From: Pseudomonas sp. BSw22131
GTDB lineage: Bacteria > Pseudomonadota > Gammaproteobacteria > Pseudomonadales > Pseudomonadaceae
DNA: 64,000 nt
Reading direction: 5' to 3'
Assembly (NCBI RefSeq): GCF_026810445.1
Contig: NZ_CP113949.1
Span: forward strand, 558,001 to 622,000
Shown: piece after piece, positions 29,795-41,545 of the stretch
How positions within the stretch are numbered: the first letter of the stretch is position 1
Layout: each line of letters opens with the position of its first letter
The notes under the pieces: model-generated
What the model was told of the DNA's origin: nothing
The model's input: only the letters and a program-made list of their open reading frames with translations
Database searches by the model: none
Program-made: the position numbers and the translations under genes

Positions 29795-30598
29795 ATGGGT
29801 TTCTCCAGGCTGCTTAAAAAGGCGTCCCTCACGGGCGCCTTTTTTATGTCCGCGATTTGGCTGCCTGCCGCCAGCGCGCTTTGCCCGGCGCCGGCCTCGC
29901 TGCCGACAGCGCAAGTACAGCGCGTGGTGGATGGCGATACGTTGCGTCTGGTTGACGGGCGCAGCGTACGGATGATCGGCATCAACACGCCGGAAACCGG
30001 CAAGAAGGGTCAAACTTCCCAGCCGTTTGCCGATGCTGCCAAGCGGCGCCTGCAAGCGCTGGTCGATCAGGGCGACGGCCAGGTCAGTGTGCGGGTGGGC
30101 GAGCAAGCCACAGATCATTACGGGCGCACGCTCGCGAACGTATTTGGCCGCGACGGTGCCAATCTTGAGGCTCAGTTGTTGGCCGAAGGCCTAGGGTTTC
30201 TGGTTGCAGTCTCGCCCAATGTTGCGCTCGTCGATTGCCAGCAGTCGGCTGAGCAAGTAGCCCGCCGCGCCGGGCTTGGGCTGTGGCGCAACGCCCAGGT
30301 GCAATCGCCTGATCAGATCGCCACCGGCGGTTTTGCACTGATCTCGGGGCGGGTCACCGATGTGCAGCGCAATAAAGGCGGAACCTGGATCGAATTTGGC
30401 GACGCCCTCGTGTTGCGCATTGCGCCCGAGCTTGCCAGCCAATTCGATAACGCCATGCTTGCACGGCTCAAAGGCCAGCAGGTTGAAGTCCGCGGCTGGG
30501 TGGTCGACCGCTCAAGGCGTGGCGGTCTCAGGCCGGGTCAGCCGCGATGGATGATGCCTATTACTCATCCAGTCATGCTGAATACAATTTCTCGATAA
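29795..30598 (+). CDS. Secreted thermonuclease-family (SNase) protein
   Basis: The 267-residue protein has an N-terminal signal peptide (hydrophobic to about residue 27, WLPAASA) and a staphylococcal-nuclease fold: QRVVDGDTLRL with catalytic Asp, MIGINTPE with the Arg/Glu region, and DHYGRTLANV. A C-terminal part of about 90 residues (ATGGFALISGRVTDV) looks like an OB-fold. PA5048 is the P. aeruginosa counterpart by position. The start at 29795 has GGGG upstream. The rpmE terminator hairpin lies at codons 8-18, so most transcripts from rpmE may stop within this gene. A start at the ATG at 29846 would leave a signal peptide that is too short. Confidence 0.85.
   Translation: MGFSRLLKKASLTGAFFMSAIWLPAASALCPAPASLPTAQVQRVVDGDTLRLVDGRSVRMIGINTPETGKKGQTSQPFADAAKRRLQALVDQGDGQVSVRVGEQATDHYGRTLANVFGRDGANLEAQLLAEGLGFLVAVSPNVALVDCQQSAEQVARRAGLGLWRNAQVQSPDQIATGGFALISGRVTDVQRNKGGTWIEFGDALVLRIAPELASQFDNAMLARLKGQQVEVRGWVVDRSRRGGLRPGQPRWMMPITHPVMLNTISR
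29816..29846 (+). terminator. Intrinsic terminator of rpmE, inside the nuclease reading frame
   Basis: The stem is aggcgtccc paired with the gggcgcct side (29820-29840, one G-T pair, short loop), preceded by AAAAA and followed by TTTTTT. It has a canonical form and lies 45-75 nt after the rpmE stop. Confidence 0.8.
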
Positions 30599-30778
30599 AT
30601 CGTATACATCGCTCGCTTCATATTGTGAGCAAGCCAGTCCGCGTAGCTCGCGGCTCTACGCTGAAAGTCGTATATTCCGGAGCTTGACACGAGTGACTCG
30701 CCAGTCTTGTTAGGACTTTCTGACTTGCGTATGCTCCTCGGTCCGTCTGTCCAACAGCAAAAAAGCGGAATGCCCCCC

Positions 30779-32047
30779 ATGTCAGATTTGAAAACTGCCG
30801 CTCTCGAATACCACGCCCTTCCTCGTCCGGGGAAGCTGAGCGTCGAACTCACCAAAGCCACCGCGACCGCACGCGATCTGTCGTTGGCTTACAGCCCGGG
30901 TGTTGCCGAGCCGGTCCGCGAAATCGCTCGTGACCCTGAACTGGCCTACAAATACACCGGCAAGGGAAATCTGGTTGCGGTCATCTCCGACGGCACTGCT
31001 ATTCTCGGCCTGGGCAACCTCGGCCCGTTGGCTTCCAAACCTGTCATGGAAGGCAAGGGCGTGCTGTTCAAGCGCTTTGCCGGCATCGACGTATTCGACA
31101 TCGAAGTCGACTCCGAAAGCCCACAAGCCTTCATCGACACCGTCAAGCGGATCTCCATCACTTTCGGCGGTATCAACCTGGAAGACATCAAGGCACCTGA
31201 GTGCTTTGAGATCGAAAAAGCCCTGATCGAGCAGTGCGACATTCCTGTGTTCCACGATGACCAGCACGGCACCGCGATTGTTACTGCGGCCGGCATGATC
31301 AACGCACTTGAAATCGCCGGTAAAAACCTGGAGTCGGCAAAGATCGTCTGCCTGGGCGCTGGCGCTGCTGCCATCTCCTGCATGAAGTTGCTGGTGAGCA
31401 TGGGGGCGAAGATCGAAAACATCTTCATGGTCGACCGCAGTGGTGTGGTTCATGACGGTCGCACCGACCTGAACCAGTACAAGGCTCAGTTCGCGCATTC
31501 GACCGAAAAACGCACATTGGCTGATGCCCTTGATGGCGCTGACGTGTTCGTGGGCCTGTCGGGCCCTAACCTGTTGAGCGCTGATGGCCTCAAGTCCATG
31601 GCTGCCAACCCGATCGTGTTTGCCTGCTCGAACCCTGATCCGGAAATCTCCCCGGAACTGGCGCACGCTACCCGTAACGACGTGATCATGGCGACCGGTC
31701 GCTCGGACTACCCGAACCAGGTCAACAACGTATTGGGCTTCCCGTTCATTTTCCGTGGTGCACTGGACGTTCGTGCCAAGCGCATTAACGAAGAAATGAA
31801 GATCGCCGCCGCTAACGCCCTGCGCGAACTGGCGAAGCTGCCGGTGCCTCAGGAAGTCTGCGACGCCTATGGTGGCATCAAGCTGGAGTTCGGTCGTGAG
31901 TACATCATTCCGAAGCCCATGGACAGCCGCCTGCTGGGCCTGATCTCCGATGCCGTCGCCAAGGCTGCTATCAAGACCGGCGTGGCAACCCTGCCTTATC
32001 CGAAGCACTACCCGCTCAATAGCGTGGATGAAGTGTTCAACGGCTAA
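30779..32047 (+). CDS. maeB: Malic enzyme (oxaloacetate-decarboxylating, probably NADP-dependent), short form
   Basis: The 422-residue enzyme converts malate to pyruvate and CO2 with reduction of NAD(P), supplying pyruvate and NADPH. Family landmarks are [37 protein letters not shown] (metal site) and the dinucleotide loop [11 protein letters not shown]. It lacks the C-terminal phosphotransacetylase-like domain of the long E. coli MaeB. I use the ATG at 30779 ([20 protein letters not shown]); an in-frame ATG at 30770 is possible. A strong bidirectional terminator follows. Confidence 0.94.
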   Translation: MSDLKTAALEYHALPRPGKLSVELTKATATARDLSLAYSPGVAEPVREIARDPELAYKYTGKGNLVAVISDGTAILGLGNLGPLASKPVMEGKGVLFKRFAGIDVFDIEVDSESPQAFIDTVKRISITFGGINLEDIKAPECFEIEKALIEQCDIPVFHDDQHGTAIVTAAGMINALEIAGKNLESAKIVCLGAGAAAISCMKLLVSMGAKIENIFMVDRSGVVHDGRTDLNQYKAQFAHSTEKRTLADALDGADVFVGLSGPNLLSADGLKSMAANPIVFACSNPDPEISPELAHATRNDVIMATGRSDYPNQVNNVLGFPFIFRGALDVRAKRINEEMKIAAANALRELAKLPVPQEVCDAYGGIKLEFGREYIIPKPMDSRLLGLISDAVAKAAIKTGVATLPYPKHYPLNSVDEVFNG

Positions 32048-32056
32048 AAAGCAGTT

Positions 32057-32098
32057 GCCCATAAAAAACCCAGCCTTGCGCTGGGTTTTTTTATGGGC
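32057..32098. terminator. Strong terminator after the malic enzyme gene, probably bidirectional
   Basis: A stem of about 18 bp (32057-32074 paired with 32080-32098, one bulged A/T) contains cccagc/gctggg at the top and an A-run/T-run at the base, so it can act in both directions between maeB and the convergent mrcA. Confidence 0.92.
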
Positions 32099-32099
32099 T

Positions 32100-32185
32100 C
32101 AAAGCTTCAAGCTTCAAGCTTCAAGTGATAAGCCTGACTGCGCTCCTGCTTGCAGCTTGAGGCTTCAAGCTTGCAGCTGCTTTTA
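32100..32185. repeat. Heptad-repeat hairpin element abutting the mrcA stop
   Basis: The left side holds three cttcaag units (from 32106). The right side holds inverted gcttgNag units (32153-32176). On the minus strand it starts TAA-aagcagctgcaagc, where TAA is the mrcA stop. It is the same family as the elements at 22023 and 47964. Confidence 0.85.
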
Positions 32186-34660
32186 GAAAAGATCTATCGG
32201 CGCCCCTTCGTCCGCCGGCAATGGGCTGCCCGGTGCCGGTGCGCCGCCCATCTCATTCACGCTAGGTGGCGTGTCTTCGCTTTTGAACAGCTCGAAGAAT
32301 GCATTCGGTGTACTCGGCGTCGCTGCGCGGCCGCTGATCGGATCAACGCGCAGGCTAAGGATGCCATCCGGTTCGGCCTGGACATGCGGCGGCTTGTCTT
32401 TCAGCGCGGCGCTCATGTAGCTCATCCAGATTGGCAGGGCGACGGTGCCGCCAAATTCATGACGGCCCAGGCTCTCCGGTTGATCGAAGCCGGTCCATAC
32501 CGTAGTCACGTAATCCGCGTTGTAACCCGTGAACCACGCGTCTTTCGAGTCGTTGGTTGTACCGGTTTTACCGGCGATGTCCGGACGGTTCATCGACAGC
32601 GCACGGCGCCCTGTGCCGCGCTTGATCACATCCTGCAACATGCTGTTGAGGATGTAAGTGGTTCGGCCATCGACGATGCGTTCGGCGACTACCGGCGCTG
32701 GCGCCTCACCCGTGTCTGTGACCGCATTGGGCACCACATTGGCAGTCAGTGCAGGCGTCTGCGGCGCTGCGAATGTTGCAGTGTCACCGGTGGCGGTCGC
32801 GCTGACCGCTTTTGGATCAGCAGGCACGGCGGGAACGGTCGGCGGGTTGGCAACGAACAGCGTCTTGCCTTCGCGATCGTCGATTTTCTGAATCAGGTAC
32901 GGCGTGACCTTGTAGCCGCCATTGGCGAACGCGCTCCATCCCCCGACGACTTCCATCGGTGTCAGCGTCGCGGTGCCCAGTGCCAGCGACAGGTTGCGCG
33001 GCAGGTCCTGCTTGTTAAAGCCAAAGCGTGTGATGTAGTTGATAGCCGTGTCGATGCCCAGGCTTTGCAAGAGGCGGATCGACACTAGGTTGCGTGACTT
33101 GTAGAGCGCTTCGCGCAGGCGAATCGGGCCAAGGAAGGTGCCGTTATCGTTCTTCGGACGCCACTCTTTGTCCTGATACTGATCGACGAACACGATAGGC
33201 GCGTCGTTCACCAGGCTGGCAGCGGTATAGCCGTTATCCAGTGCCGCCGAGTACAGGAAGGGTTTAAAGCTGGAACCTGGCTGACGCTTGGCCTGCATCG
33301 CACGGTTGTAGTTGCTCTGTTCGAAGGCAAATCCGCCGACCAGGGCGCGAATGGCACCGTTTTGCGGGTCCAGCGACACGAGCGCGCTTTGCGCGACAGG
33401 CATCTGGCTGAATTTCAGTGAGCCGTCGGCCTGGCGCTGTACTCGAATCAAGTCGCCCACGTGCGCCACGTCGGCTGGGCCTTTGGGATTGGCGCCGACG
33501 CTGTTGGTGTTCAGGTAGCTGCGCGCCCACTTCATGCTGTCCCAGGCAACGGTTTCTTCTTTCGTACCGTCGCGGGTCAGGACGCGGATACCAGTCTTGT
33601 CGACCTGGCTGACAATCGCAGGCTCCAGCGTGCTGATGGTGCGTTGCTTGGTCAGCTCCTGCACCCAGGCATCACGCGTCAGGCCGGGGAAGCGGCTCTC
33701 GGGGCCACGATAACCGTGGCGCTGGTCGTATTCGATCAAGCCGTTCTGCACGGCGGTATTGGCGTCTTCCTGGAGCGTACTCGGAATGGTGGTAGTGACG
33801 CGGAAGCCTTCGGTATAGGCCTCGCTGCCGTACCGACCTACCATCTCCGCGCGCGCCATCTCGGCGATGTACGGGGCGTTAACTTCAGGGCTCTGCACGT
33901 GGTAGCTGGCGTTGATCGGTTCAGCCAAAGCCACTTTATAGGTGTTTTCGTCAATTTTGCCGAGCTTGAACATGCGCCCCAGAATCCAGTCGCGGCGCTC
34001 TTTTGCTCGCGTCGGGTTGGCCAGTGGGTTAAAGCGTGATGGCGCTTTGGGCAAGCCTGCGATCATGGCCATCTGTGCGACGCTCAAGTCGCGAATCGAT
34101 TTGCCGTAATAGACCTGTGCCGCGGCTTCGATGCCATAGGCGCGATTGCCGAGGTAAATCTTGTTGACGTACAACTCAAGGATCTCGTCCTTGGTAAGTT
34201 GGCGCTCGATTTGCAAGGCGAGAAGAATCTCGGTGGTTTTGCGAGAAAAACTGCGCTCGCTCGTCAAGAAGTAGTTTTTGGCGACCTGCATGGTGATCGT
34301 CGAGCCGCCTGATTGAATATGGCCACTCTTAACCAGTTGGCTGGCAGCGCGCATCAGGCTGCTGGGGTCGACGCCATAGTGATTGGCGAAGTTGTCATCC
34401 TCGGCGGACAACAGGGCATGAATGAAATTGGGCGGAATATCGGCGAAACGGATCGGAGAGCGGCGCATTTCGCCAAACTCGGCAATCAGTTTTCCGTCAC
34501 TGCTGAACACCCGCAGTGGGATTTGCAGCTGGATATTCTTCAGCGTATCGACAGAGGGCAGGGTCGGGGCCAGGTAAAGGAAGGCACCGCTCAGACCGAG
34601 CAGCAGCCCGCAAACGATAGCGACGAATGACCACCAGAAAAACTTCAGCAGGCGTATCAA
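32183..34660 (-). CDS. mrcA: Penicillin-binding protein 1A (bifunctional peptidoglycan synthase)
   Basis: The 825-residue class A PBP polymerises and cross-links peptidoglycan at the inner membrane. There is an N-terminal membrane anchor (WWSFVAIVCGLLLGLSGAF), a glycosyltransferase domain with the catalytic Glu in SAEDDNFANHYG, an OB-like linker, and a transpeptidase domain with SSFK (catalytic Ser), SRN and KTGT. The Ala/Val-rich insertion before the third motif and the Pro-rich C-terminus are as in Pseudomonas PonA. The start is TTG at 34660 (MIRLLKFFWWS) with only a weak upstream site. The gene is divergent from pilM. Confidence 0.97.
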   Translation of the reverse strand: MIRLLKFFWWSFVAIVCGLLLGLSGAFLYLAPTLPSVDTLKNIQLQIPLRVFSSDGKLIAEFGEMRRSPIRFADIPPNFIHALLSAEDDNFANHYGVDPSSLMRAASQLVKSGHIQSGGSTITMQVAKNYFLTSERSFSRKTTEILLALQIERQLTKDEILELYVNKIYLGNRAYGIEAAAQVYYGKSIRDLSVAQMAMIAGLPKAPSRFNPLANPTRAKERRDWILGRMFKLGKIDENTYKVALAEPINASYHVQSPEVNAPYIAEMARAEMVGRYGSEAYTEGFRVTTTIPSTLQEDANTAVQNGLIEYDQRHGYRGPESRFPGLTRDAWVQELTKQRTISTLEPAIVSQVDKTGIRVLTRDGTKEETVAWDSMKWARSYLNTNSVGANPKGPADVAHVGDLIRVQRQADGSLKFSQMPVAQSALVSLDPQNGAIRALVGGFAFEQSNYNRAMQAKRQPGSSFKPFLYSAALDNGYTAASLVNDAPIVFVDQYQDKEWRPKNDNGTFLGPIRLREALYKSRNLVSIRLLQSLGIDTAINYITRFGFNKQDLPRNLSLALGTATLTPMEVVGGWSAFANGGYKVTPYLIQKIDDREGKTLFVANPPTVPAVPADPKAVSATATGDTATFAAPQTPALTANVVPNAVTDTGEAPAPVVAERIVDGRTTYILNSMLQDVIKRGTGRRALSMNRPDIAGKTGTTNDSKDAWFTGYNADYVTTVWTGFDQPESLGRHEFGGTVALPIWMSYMSAALKDKPPHVQAEPDGILSLRVDPISGRAATPSTPNAFFELFKSEDTPPSVNEMGGAPAPGSPLPADEGAPIDLF

Positions 34661-34744
34661 GGCGTTTGGATTTCCAGAAAAAAGAATGGGTTAAGCGCAG
34701 GCATTTACAAATGAACACGCCTTGAAGCTTCATTACACGAAAAA

Positions 34745-34783
34745 AACGCTCGGCATTATAAGCATTTTTCGTCGTCGAGCGTT
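34745..34783. promoter_or_regulatory. Inverted repeat with minus-strand TATAAT between mrcA and pilM
   Basis: aacgctcg (34745-34752) pairs with cgagcgtt (34776-34783). Inside it, attata (34755-34760) reads TATAAT on the minus strand and could be a -10 for mrcA, though no good -35 is seen at 16-18 nt. The rest of the 206-nt gap shows no clear pilM promoter. Confidence 0.35.
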
Positions 34784-34839
34784 ATTTGCGCTACTGTCAA
34801 GGCAGCTCGCAGTGGCACGGCTTAACAAAGCGTCCGTAA

Positions 34840-35930
<1,091 letters not shown>

Positions 35931-35931
<1 letters not shown>

Positions 35932-36497
35932 TGGCTCGGATCAACCTTTTGCCGTGGCGCGAGCAGCTTCGCGAAGAGCGCAAAAAGCGTTTTCTCACGG
36001 CCTTGGCGGGCGTGTTGGTGCTGGGCATTGGCGCCGTGTTGCTGGCCGACCAGTACATCAGCAGCGCGATTGCTCACCAGAACGCGCGTAACCAGTTCAT
36101 CACCACTGAAATCGTCCAGCTCGATGCGCGCATCAAAGAGATCAGCGAGCTGAAGGCGCGCCGTAAGCAATTGCTGGAACGCATGAAGATCATTCAAGAC
36201 CTGCAAGGAAATCGGCCCATCATCGGGCGCATTTTTGACCAACTGGCACGCACGCTGCCCGACGGCGTGTATTTCAGTGAAGTGAAGATGACCGACCAAC
36301 TCATCAGCATTGCCGGCTCGGCAGAATCAAACAATCGCGTCTCCGACCTGCTGCGCAATCTGGATGCGTCTGACTGGCTGGAGGCGCCGAGCCTCACTGA
36401 AGTCAAAGCGACGACGGCCGGTGCCGTGGATCAGGCCAACACCTTTCAGCTGACCGTGCGCCAGACGCAGCCTGCCATTGAGGGGGTCAAGCCATGA
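35931..36497 (+). CDS. pilN: Type IV pilus assembly protein PilN
   Basis: The 188-residue bitopic inner-membrane protein starts with the conserved PilM-binding tail MARINLLPWREQLREERKK. One membrane span (about residues 22-42) is followed by a periplasmic coiled coil and a ferredoxin-like domain. It pairs with PilO. ATGA overlap with pilO. Confidence 0.96.
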
Positions 36498-37117
36498 GTG
36501 CTCCCGAATGGCTGGAAAGCCTGCGCAAGATCGACATCGGCGACCTGGACCTCAACAATCTGGGCTCCTGGCCAGCAGCAGTCAAAACCATTGCCGGCGT
36601 GCTGCTGTTGGTGCTGGTGCTGTCCGGCGGCTACTTCTTTTATATTCAGGACATGCAGGCTCAGCTGGATCAGGCGCGTGCCAGTGAGGTCACGCTCAAA
36701 GAGCAGTTCTCAAGCAAGGCGTTTCAGGCCGCCAACCTGCCCGCGTACAAAACCCAGATGACCGAGATGGAAAACACTTTCGGCGCGCTGCTCCGGCAAT
36801 TGCCCAGCGACACTGAGGTGCCAGGATTACTCGAAGACATCACTCGCACCGGCTTGGGCAGTGGGTTGGAGTTCGAAGAGATCAAGTTGCTGCCGGAGGC
36901 GGCGCAGCAGTTTTATATCGAACTGCCGATACAGATCACGGTGGTCGGTAATTACCACGACCTCGCAACGTTCGTGAGCGGCGTGGCCAGCCTGCCGCGT
37001 ATCGTCACTTTGCACGACTTCGACATCAAACCGGTTGATCCCAAGACGCCGAACAAGCTACGCATGAGCATTCTGGCCAAGACCTACCGCTACAACGATA
37101 AAGGACTGCAGAAATGA
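36494..37117 (+). CDS. pilO: Type IV pilus assembly protein PilO
   Basis: The 207-residue inner-membrane protein has one span (about residues 31-51), a coiled coil and a periplasmic ferredoxin-like domain. It forms heterodimers with PilN and binds PilP. The start and stop overlap pilN and pilP by ATGA. Confidence 0.95.
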   Translation: MSAPEWLESLRKIDIGDLDLNNLGSWPAAVKTIAGVLLLVLVLSGGYFFYIQDMQAQLDQARASEVTLKEQFSSKAFQAANLPAYKTQMTEMENTFGALLRQLPSDTEVPGLLEDITRTGLGSGLEFEEIKLLPEAAQQFYIELPIQITVVGNYHDLATFVSGVASLPRIVTLHDFDIKPVDPKTPNKLRMSILAKTYRYNDKGLQK

Positions 37118-37641
37118 GGGCGGCGCGATGGTTGTGCGTCAGTGTGGCGCTCATGGGGCTTGCAGGCTGCAATAACGAAAGCGAGTTTAGCGATCTGACC
37201 CAGTTCATGAACGACGTTCGCGCACGGCCAGTGGGGACGATCGAGCCACTGCCGAAATTTCGTCCTTATGAAGCATTTACTTACGCGGCCTCCAGCTTGC
37301 GCAGCCCGTTCCAGCCGCCGGTCAAGATCGATCTGACCAAGCGTCAAAAAGGCTCGCTACTGGTTCAGCCCGATCTGACGCGGGTCAAGCAGTTCCTCGA
37401 AGGCTTCAACATCGAAATCTTCGAGATGGTCGGCACAATCAGCAATCCATCCGGCACGTTTGCGCTGCTGCGTGGCGCTGGCGGTGTGCATCGGGTCAAG
37501 GTGGGTGACTATCTGGGGCGCAACGATGGCCGGATCGTCGCGATTACCGACTCCGCAGTAGAAGTAATAGAAATCGTTCCTGATGGAGAGGGAGCGTGGC
37601 TTGAGCGGCCGCGCAGCATTTCCCTGAAAGAGCGCTCATGA
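37114..37641 (+). CDS. pilP: Type IV pilus lipoprotein PilP
   Basis: The 175-residue inner-membrane lipoprotein has lipobox LAGC (Cys about 18), an extended linker that binds PilNO, and a C-terminal beta-domain (GTFALLRGAGGVHRVKVGDYLG) that contacts the secretin PilQ. It overlaps pilO and pilQ by ATGA. Confidence 0.95.
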   Translation: MRAARWLCVSVALMGLAGCNNESEFSDLTQFMNDVRARPVGTIEPLPKFRPYEAFTYAASSLRSPFQPPVKIDLTKRQKGSLLVQPDLTRVKQFLEGFNIEIFEMVGTISNPSGTFALLRGAGGVHRVKVGDYLGRNDGRIVAITDSAVEVIEIVPDGEGAWLERPRSISLKERS

Positions 37642-39776
37642 CAATGGCAAGCAAGCGAAACGCCTTCGGGTCTGCACAGTGGTGGAATTTGATCATGAAC
37701 AGGATTCTTTCGATTATCGGCGTATCGCTATGGATGGCGATGGTTTCGCCGATTCTCCAGGCGGCCAATCTCAAAACCCTGGACGTCGCTGCATTGCCGG
37801 GGGATCGGGTCGAATTAAAACTGTCCTTCGACGGTCCCGTGGCTGCGCCGCGCGCCTACACGACCGAACAGCCGGCGCGTATTGCGCTGGACCTGCCCGG
37901 GGTGACGAGTCAGTTGGCAATCAAGAGTCGTGACCTGGGCTCAGGCAACGCGCACAGCGTCGTGGTCGTCGAGGCCAAGGATCGCACGCGTGTGGTCATC
38001 AACATGACGGTGTTGGCGCCCTACAGCTCAAGGGTGGAAGGCAATAACCTGTTCGTGGTGATCGGCCAGGGCGCTTCGGCGGCTCAGGGCTCTCAGCCGA
38101 GCACTGCCTTGGGCGCACCGCGTGTTGGCACCGCGCCCGCGTTGGCAAAGCCTGCTCCCAAGCCCTATGCCCCCGTGGGCAAGTCTGTCAGGAACGTAGA
38201 TTTTCAACGCGGCGAGCTGGGTGAAGGCAACGTTGTCATCGAGTTGAGCGATGCCGGTATTGCACCGGATATTCAGGAAAGCGGTGGCAAGATCCGGGTC
38301 GATTTCGCCAAGACCCAACTGCCGGAAAAGCTGCGCGTTCGCCTGGACGTAAAGGATTTCGCGACCCCGGTTCAATATGTGAATTCCAGCGTCAGCGGTG
38401 ACAAGGCAAGCATCCTGATCGAGCCCTCCGGTGCGTTTGATTATTCAGCCTTTCAAACCGAGAACAAGCTCACCATCAGCGTGCGCCCTCTGACCAATGA
38501 AGACCTTGACCGCCGCAACGCCGAGAAGCTGGTCTACACCGGCGAAAAACTCTCGCTGAATTTTCAGGACATTGATGTGCGCTCGGTTCTGCAACTGATC
38601 GCCGATTTCACCAACCTCAATCTGGTGGCCAGTGATACGGTTCAGGGTGGAATTACCCTGCGTCTGCAAAACGTGCCGTGGGATCAGGCGCTGGACCTGG
38701 TGCTCAAGACCAAAGGTCTGGACAAGCGCAAGATCGGTAACGTGTTGCTGGTCGCGCCGGCAGATGAAATCGCCGCACGCGAGCGTCAGGAACTGGAGTC
38801 GCTCAAGCAGATTGCCGAGCTGGCGCCGCTGCGCCGTGAATTGCTGCAAGTGAACTACGCCAAGGCTGCGGACATCGCGAAGCTGTTCCAGTCGGTGACC
38901 AGCGCAGAGGCCAAGTCCGATGAGCGTGGCTCGATCACCGTCGACGACCGCACCAACAACATCATTGCCTACCAGACCCAGGATCGCCTGGATGAGCTGC
39001 GCCGTATCGTGTCGCAACTCGACATCCCGGTCCGTCAGGTGATGATCGAGGCGCGCATCGTCGAGGCTAACGTCGACTACGACAAGGCGTTGGGTGTGAG
39101 CTGGGGTGGATCCGCCAACCGGGGCAACTTCACCGCGGGCGGTGGCGGTACGGTGACCAGTGCGGCGGGCACTGTCACCAACGCACCCTATGTTGACTTG
39201 GGCGTGGCCAGTCCGAGTTCCTCGATTGGCTTGGGCTTCATCACCAACAACACGGTGCTGGACCTTGAACTGAGTGCCATGGAGAAATCCGGCAACGGAG
39301 AAATCGTCTCGCAACCCAAGGTCGTGACCTCGGACAAGGAGACCGCCAAGATCCTCAAAGGTACGGAAGTGCCGTATCAAGAGGCCAGTTCGAGCGGTGC
39401 GACGTCGGTTTCGTTTAAAGAAGCATCGTTGTCGCTGGAGGTCACTCCGCAGATCACGCCTGACAACCGCATCATCATGGAAGTCAAAGTCACCAAGGAT
39501 GAGCCGGACTACATCAACACCGTGCTCGGCGTGCCGCCCATCAAGAAAAACGAAGTCAACGCCAAGGTGCTGGTTGCCGACGGTGAAACCATCGTGATTG
39601 GTGGTGTGTTCTCCAATACGCAGAGTAAAGTCGTCGACAAAGTGCCATTTCTCGGCGATGTGCCGTATCTTGGCCGCCTCTTCCGGCGGGATGTGGTTTC
39701 GGAGAAAAAATCCGAGCTGTTGGTGTTCCTCACTCCGCGTATCATGAACAACCAGGCGATTGCTGTGAGTCGTTGA
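37638..39776 (+). CDS. pilQ: Type IV pilus secretin PilQ
   Basis: The outer-membrane secretin ring lets the pilus out. It contains AMIN domains ([17 protein letters not shown] and a second near [17 protein letters not shown]), N-domains ([19 protein letters not shown]) and the C-terminal secretin core ([11 protein letters not shown] at the end). The ATG at 37638 is coupled to pilP (ATGA), giving 712 residues, but the ATG at 37695 ([13 protein letters not shown]) gives a typical signal peptide cut after PILQA and may be the true start. It is the last pilus gene here. Confidence 0.95.
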   Translation: MTMASKRNAFGSAQWWNLIMNRILSIIGVSLWMAMVSPILQAANLKTLDVAALPGDRVELKLSFDGPVAAPRAYTTEQPARIALDLPGVTSQLAIKSRDLGSGNAHSVVVVEAKDRTRVVINMTVLAPYSSRVEGNNLFVVIGQGASAAQGSQPSTALGAPRVGTAPALAKPAPKPYAPVGKSVRNVDFQRGELGEGNVVIELSDAGIAPDIQESGGKIRVDFAKTQLPEKLRVRLDVKDFATPVQYVNSSVSGDKASILIEPSGAFDYSAFQTENKLTISVRPLTNEDLDRRNAEKLVYTGEKLSLNFQDIDVRSVLQLIADFTNLNLVASDTVQGGITLRLQNVPWDQALDLVLKTKGLDKRKIGNVLLVAPADEIAARERQELESLKQIAELAPLRRELLQVNYAKAADIAKLFQSVTSAEAKSDERGSITVDDRTNNIIAYQTQDRLDELRRIVSQLDIPVRQVMIEARIVEANVDYDKALGVSWGGSANRGNFTAGGGGTVTSAAGTVTNAPYVDLGVASPSSSIGLGFITNNTVLDLELSAMEKSGNGEIVSQPKVVTSDKETAKILKGTEVPYQEASSSGATSVSFKEASLSLEVTPQITPDNRIIMEVKVTKDEPDYINTVLGVPPIKKNEVNAKVLVADGETIVIGGVFSNTQSKVVDKVPFLGDVPYLGRLFRRDVVSEKKSELLVFLTPRIMNNQAIAVSR

Positions 39777-39780
39777 TTCT

Positions 39781-40299
39781 GTGCGAAATTTAATACTTGT
39801 GGGGCCGATGGGTGCTGGCAAAAGCACCATCGGCCGCTTGCTGGCCAAAGAGCTTCGACTGCCGTTCAAGGATTCCGACAAGGAAATCGAACTGCGCACG
39901 GGTGCCAATATCCCCTGGATTTTCGACAAGGAAGGCGAGGCAGGCTTTCGTGAGCGGGAACAAGCGATGATTGCCGAGCTCTGCGCTTGCGATGGCGTGG
40001 TGCTGGCAACCGGCGGTGGCGCGGTGATGCGTGAGGAGAACCGCCGCTCGCTGCATGCGGGCGGTCGGGTGGTGTATCTGCACGCCTCGGTCGAGCAACA
40101 GGTTGGTCGCACTTCCAGGGACCGTAACCGGCCGTTATTGCGTACCGCGGACCCTGGCAGGGTGCTGCGCGAGCTGCTGACAATCCGCGATCCGCTCTAT
40201 CGCGAGATCGCCGACATCATCATCGAAACCGATGAGCGGCCGCCGCGAATGGTCGTTCTTGATATTCTCGCCCTGTTGGCCGAGCTTCCTCCCCGTTAA
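39781..40299 (+). CDS. aroK: Shikimate kinase
   Basis: The 172-residue P-loop kinase phosphorylates shikimate in aromatic amino acid synthesis. Walker [10 protein letters not shown] is at residues 8-16, and the substrate-binding [12 protein letters not shown] and lid RNRPLL follow. The GTG start lies 4 nt after pilQ, so it is probably in the pil transcript, and aroB comes next. Confidence 0.97.
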   Translation: MRNLILVGPMGAGKSTIGRLLAKELRLPFKDSDKEIELRTGANIPWIFDKEGEAGFREREQAMIAELCACDGVVLATGGGAVMREENRRSLHAGGRVVYLHASVEQQVGRTSRDRNRPLLRTADPGRVLRELLTIRDPLYREIADIIIETDERPPRMVVLDILALLAELPPR

Positions 40300-40431
40300 A
40301 GCGCAGACGGAAATGCGCTATCCTCGGCGACCATAAAAAGCAGGGTCGTGATATGGCTCTGCGCCATCGCTTGTATCGATGCACCACTCAGTGCATCCAA
40401 GCGTCCAAATCGTTGAACAGTGTGGGGACAC

Positions 40432-41535
40432 ATGCAGACACTTACAGTCGAGCTCGGCGAGCGCAGCTACCCGATTCATATTGGCGAAGGCTTGTTGGAC
40501 CGGCCAGAGTTGCTCAAGCCGTACATTGCCGGCAGGCAGGTTGCGATCGTATCAAACGCAACTGTCGCGCCGCTGTACATGGAGCGCCTGACCAAAACGC
40601 TCGAAGGTTACAACGTCCTCCCTGTCGTGCTGCCCGACGGTGAGGCGTTCAAAAATTGGGAAACGCTCCAGCTTATTTTCGACGCTCTGCTAACCGCTCG
40701 GCATGATCGGCGCACCACCGTTATCGCCTTGGGCGGCGGGGTGATTGGCGATATGGCCGGTTTTGCGGCGGCCTGTTATCAGCGAGGTGTGGATTTCATT
40801 CAGGTGCCCACCACACTGTTGTCCCAGGTGGACTCTTCGGTGGGCGGTAAAACCGGCATCAATCACCCGCTCGGCAAGAACATGGTCGGTGCTTTTTATC
40901 AGCCGCAGGCGGTGCTGATCGACACCCAGACGCTCAATACGCTGCCTGCACGCGAGCTGTCTGCGGGTCTGGCCGAGGTCATCAAATATGGCTTGATCTG
41001 CGACGAGCCGTTTCTGACCTGGCTGGAAGAAAACGTCGACAAGCTGCGCGGCCTCGATCAGGCGACACTCACCACGGCTATCGAGCGGTCCTGTGCAGCA
41101 AAAGCTGACGTGGTCGGCGCCGATGAGCGTGAATCTGGCGTGCGGGCCACTCTCAATCTCGGTCACACGTTCGGCCACGCCATCGAAACCCAGATGGGCT
41201 ATGGCGTCTGGCTGCACGGTGAAGCAGTTGCAGCGGGTACGGTCATGGCGCTTGAGATGTCGGCGCGTATGGGCTGGATTACCGAGCTGGAGCGTGATCG
41301 CGGGATTCGCCTTTTCATGCGCGCCGGGTTGCCCGTAGTGCCGCCTGAAGAAATGACGCCCGAGCAGTTCATCGAACACATGGCGATCGACAAGAAAGTG
41401 ATCGACGGCCGCCTGCGTCTGGTTCTGCTGCGCCGGATGGGCGAAGCGGTTATCACTGACGAATATCCAAAAGAAGTACTACAGGCAACACTGGCTGCGG
41501 ACTACCGCAGCTTGGTGGATCAGCTCAGAGGTTAA
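40432..41535 (+). CDS. aroB: 3-dehydroquinate synthase
   Basis: The 367-residue NAD- and metal-dependent enzyme makes the first ring of the shikimate pathway from DAHP. Motifs: [14 protein letters not shown] (NAD), [16 protein letters not shown], and [12 protein letters not shown] (metal). The ATG at 40432 has GGGGA 5 nt upstream; a TTG or other start further 5' is not needed. The damX-like gene follows after 10 nt. Confidence 0.97.
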   Translation: MQTLTVELGERSYPIHIGEGLLDRPELLKPYIAGRQVAIVSNATVAPLYMERLTKTLEGYNVLPVVLPDGEAFKNWETLQLIFDALLTARHDRRTTVIALGGGVIGDMAGFAAACYQRGVDFIQVPTTLLSQVDSSVGGKTGINHPLGKNMVGAFYQPQAVLIDTQTLNTLPARELSAGLAEVIKYGLICDEPFLTWLEENVDKLRGLDQATLTTAIERSCAAKADVVGADERESGVRATLNLGHTFGHAIETQMGYGVWLHGEAVAAGTVMALEMSARMGWITELERDRGIRLFMRAGLPVVPPEEMTPEQFIEHMAIDKKVIDGRLRLVLLRRMGEAVITDEYPKEVLQATLAADYRSLVDQLRG

Positions 41536-41545
41536 TGAAAAATCC

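Noticed and set aside
38445..40112. Minus-strand open frame opposite pilQ and aroK
   Set aside because: It spans two well-supported plus-strand genes and shows no domain.
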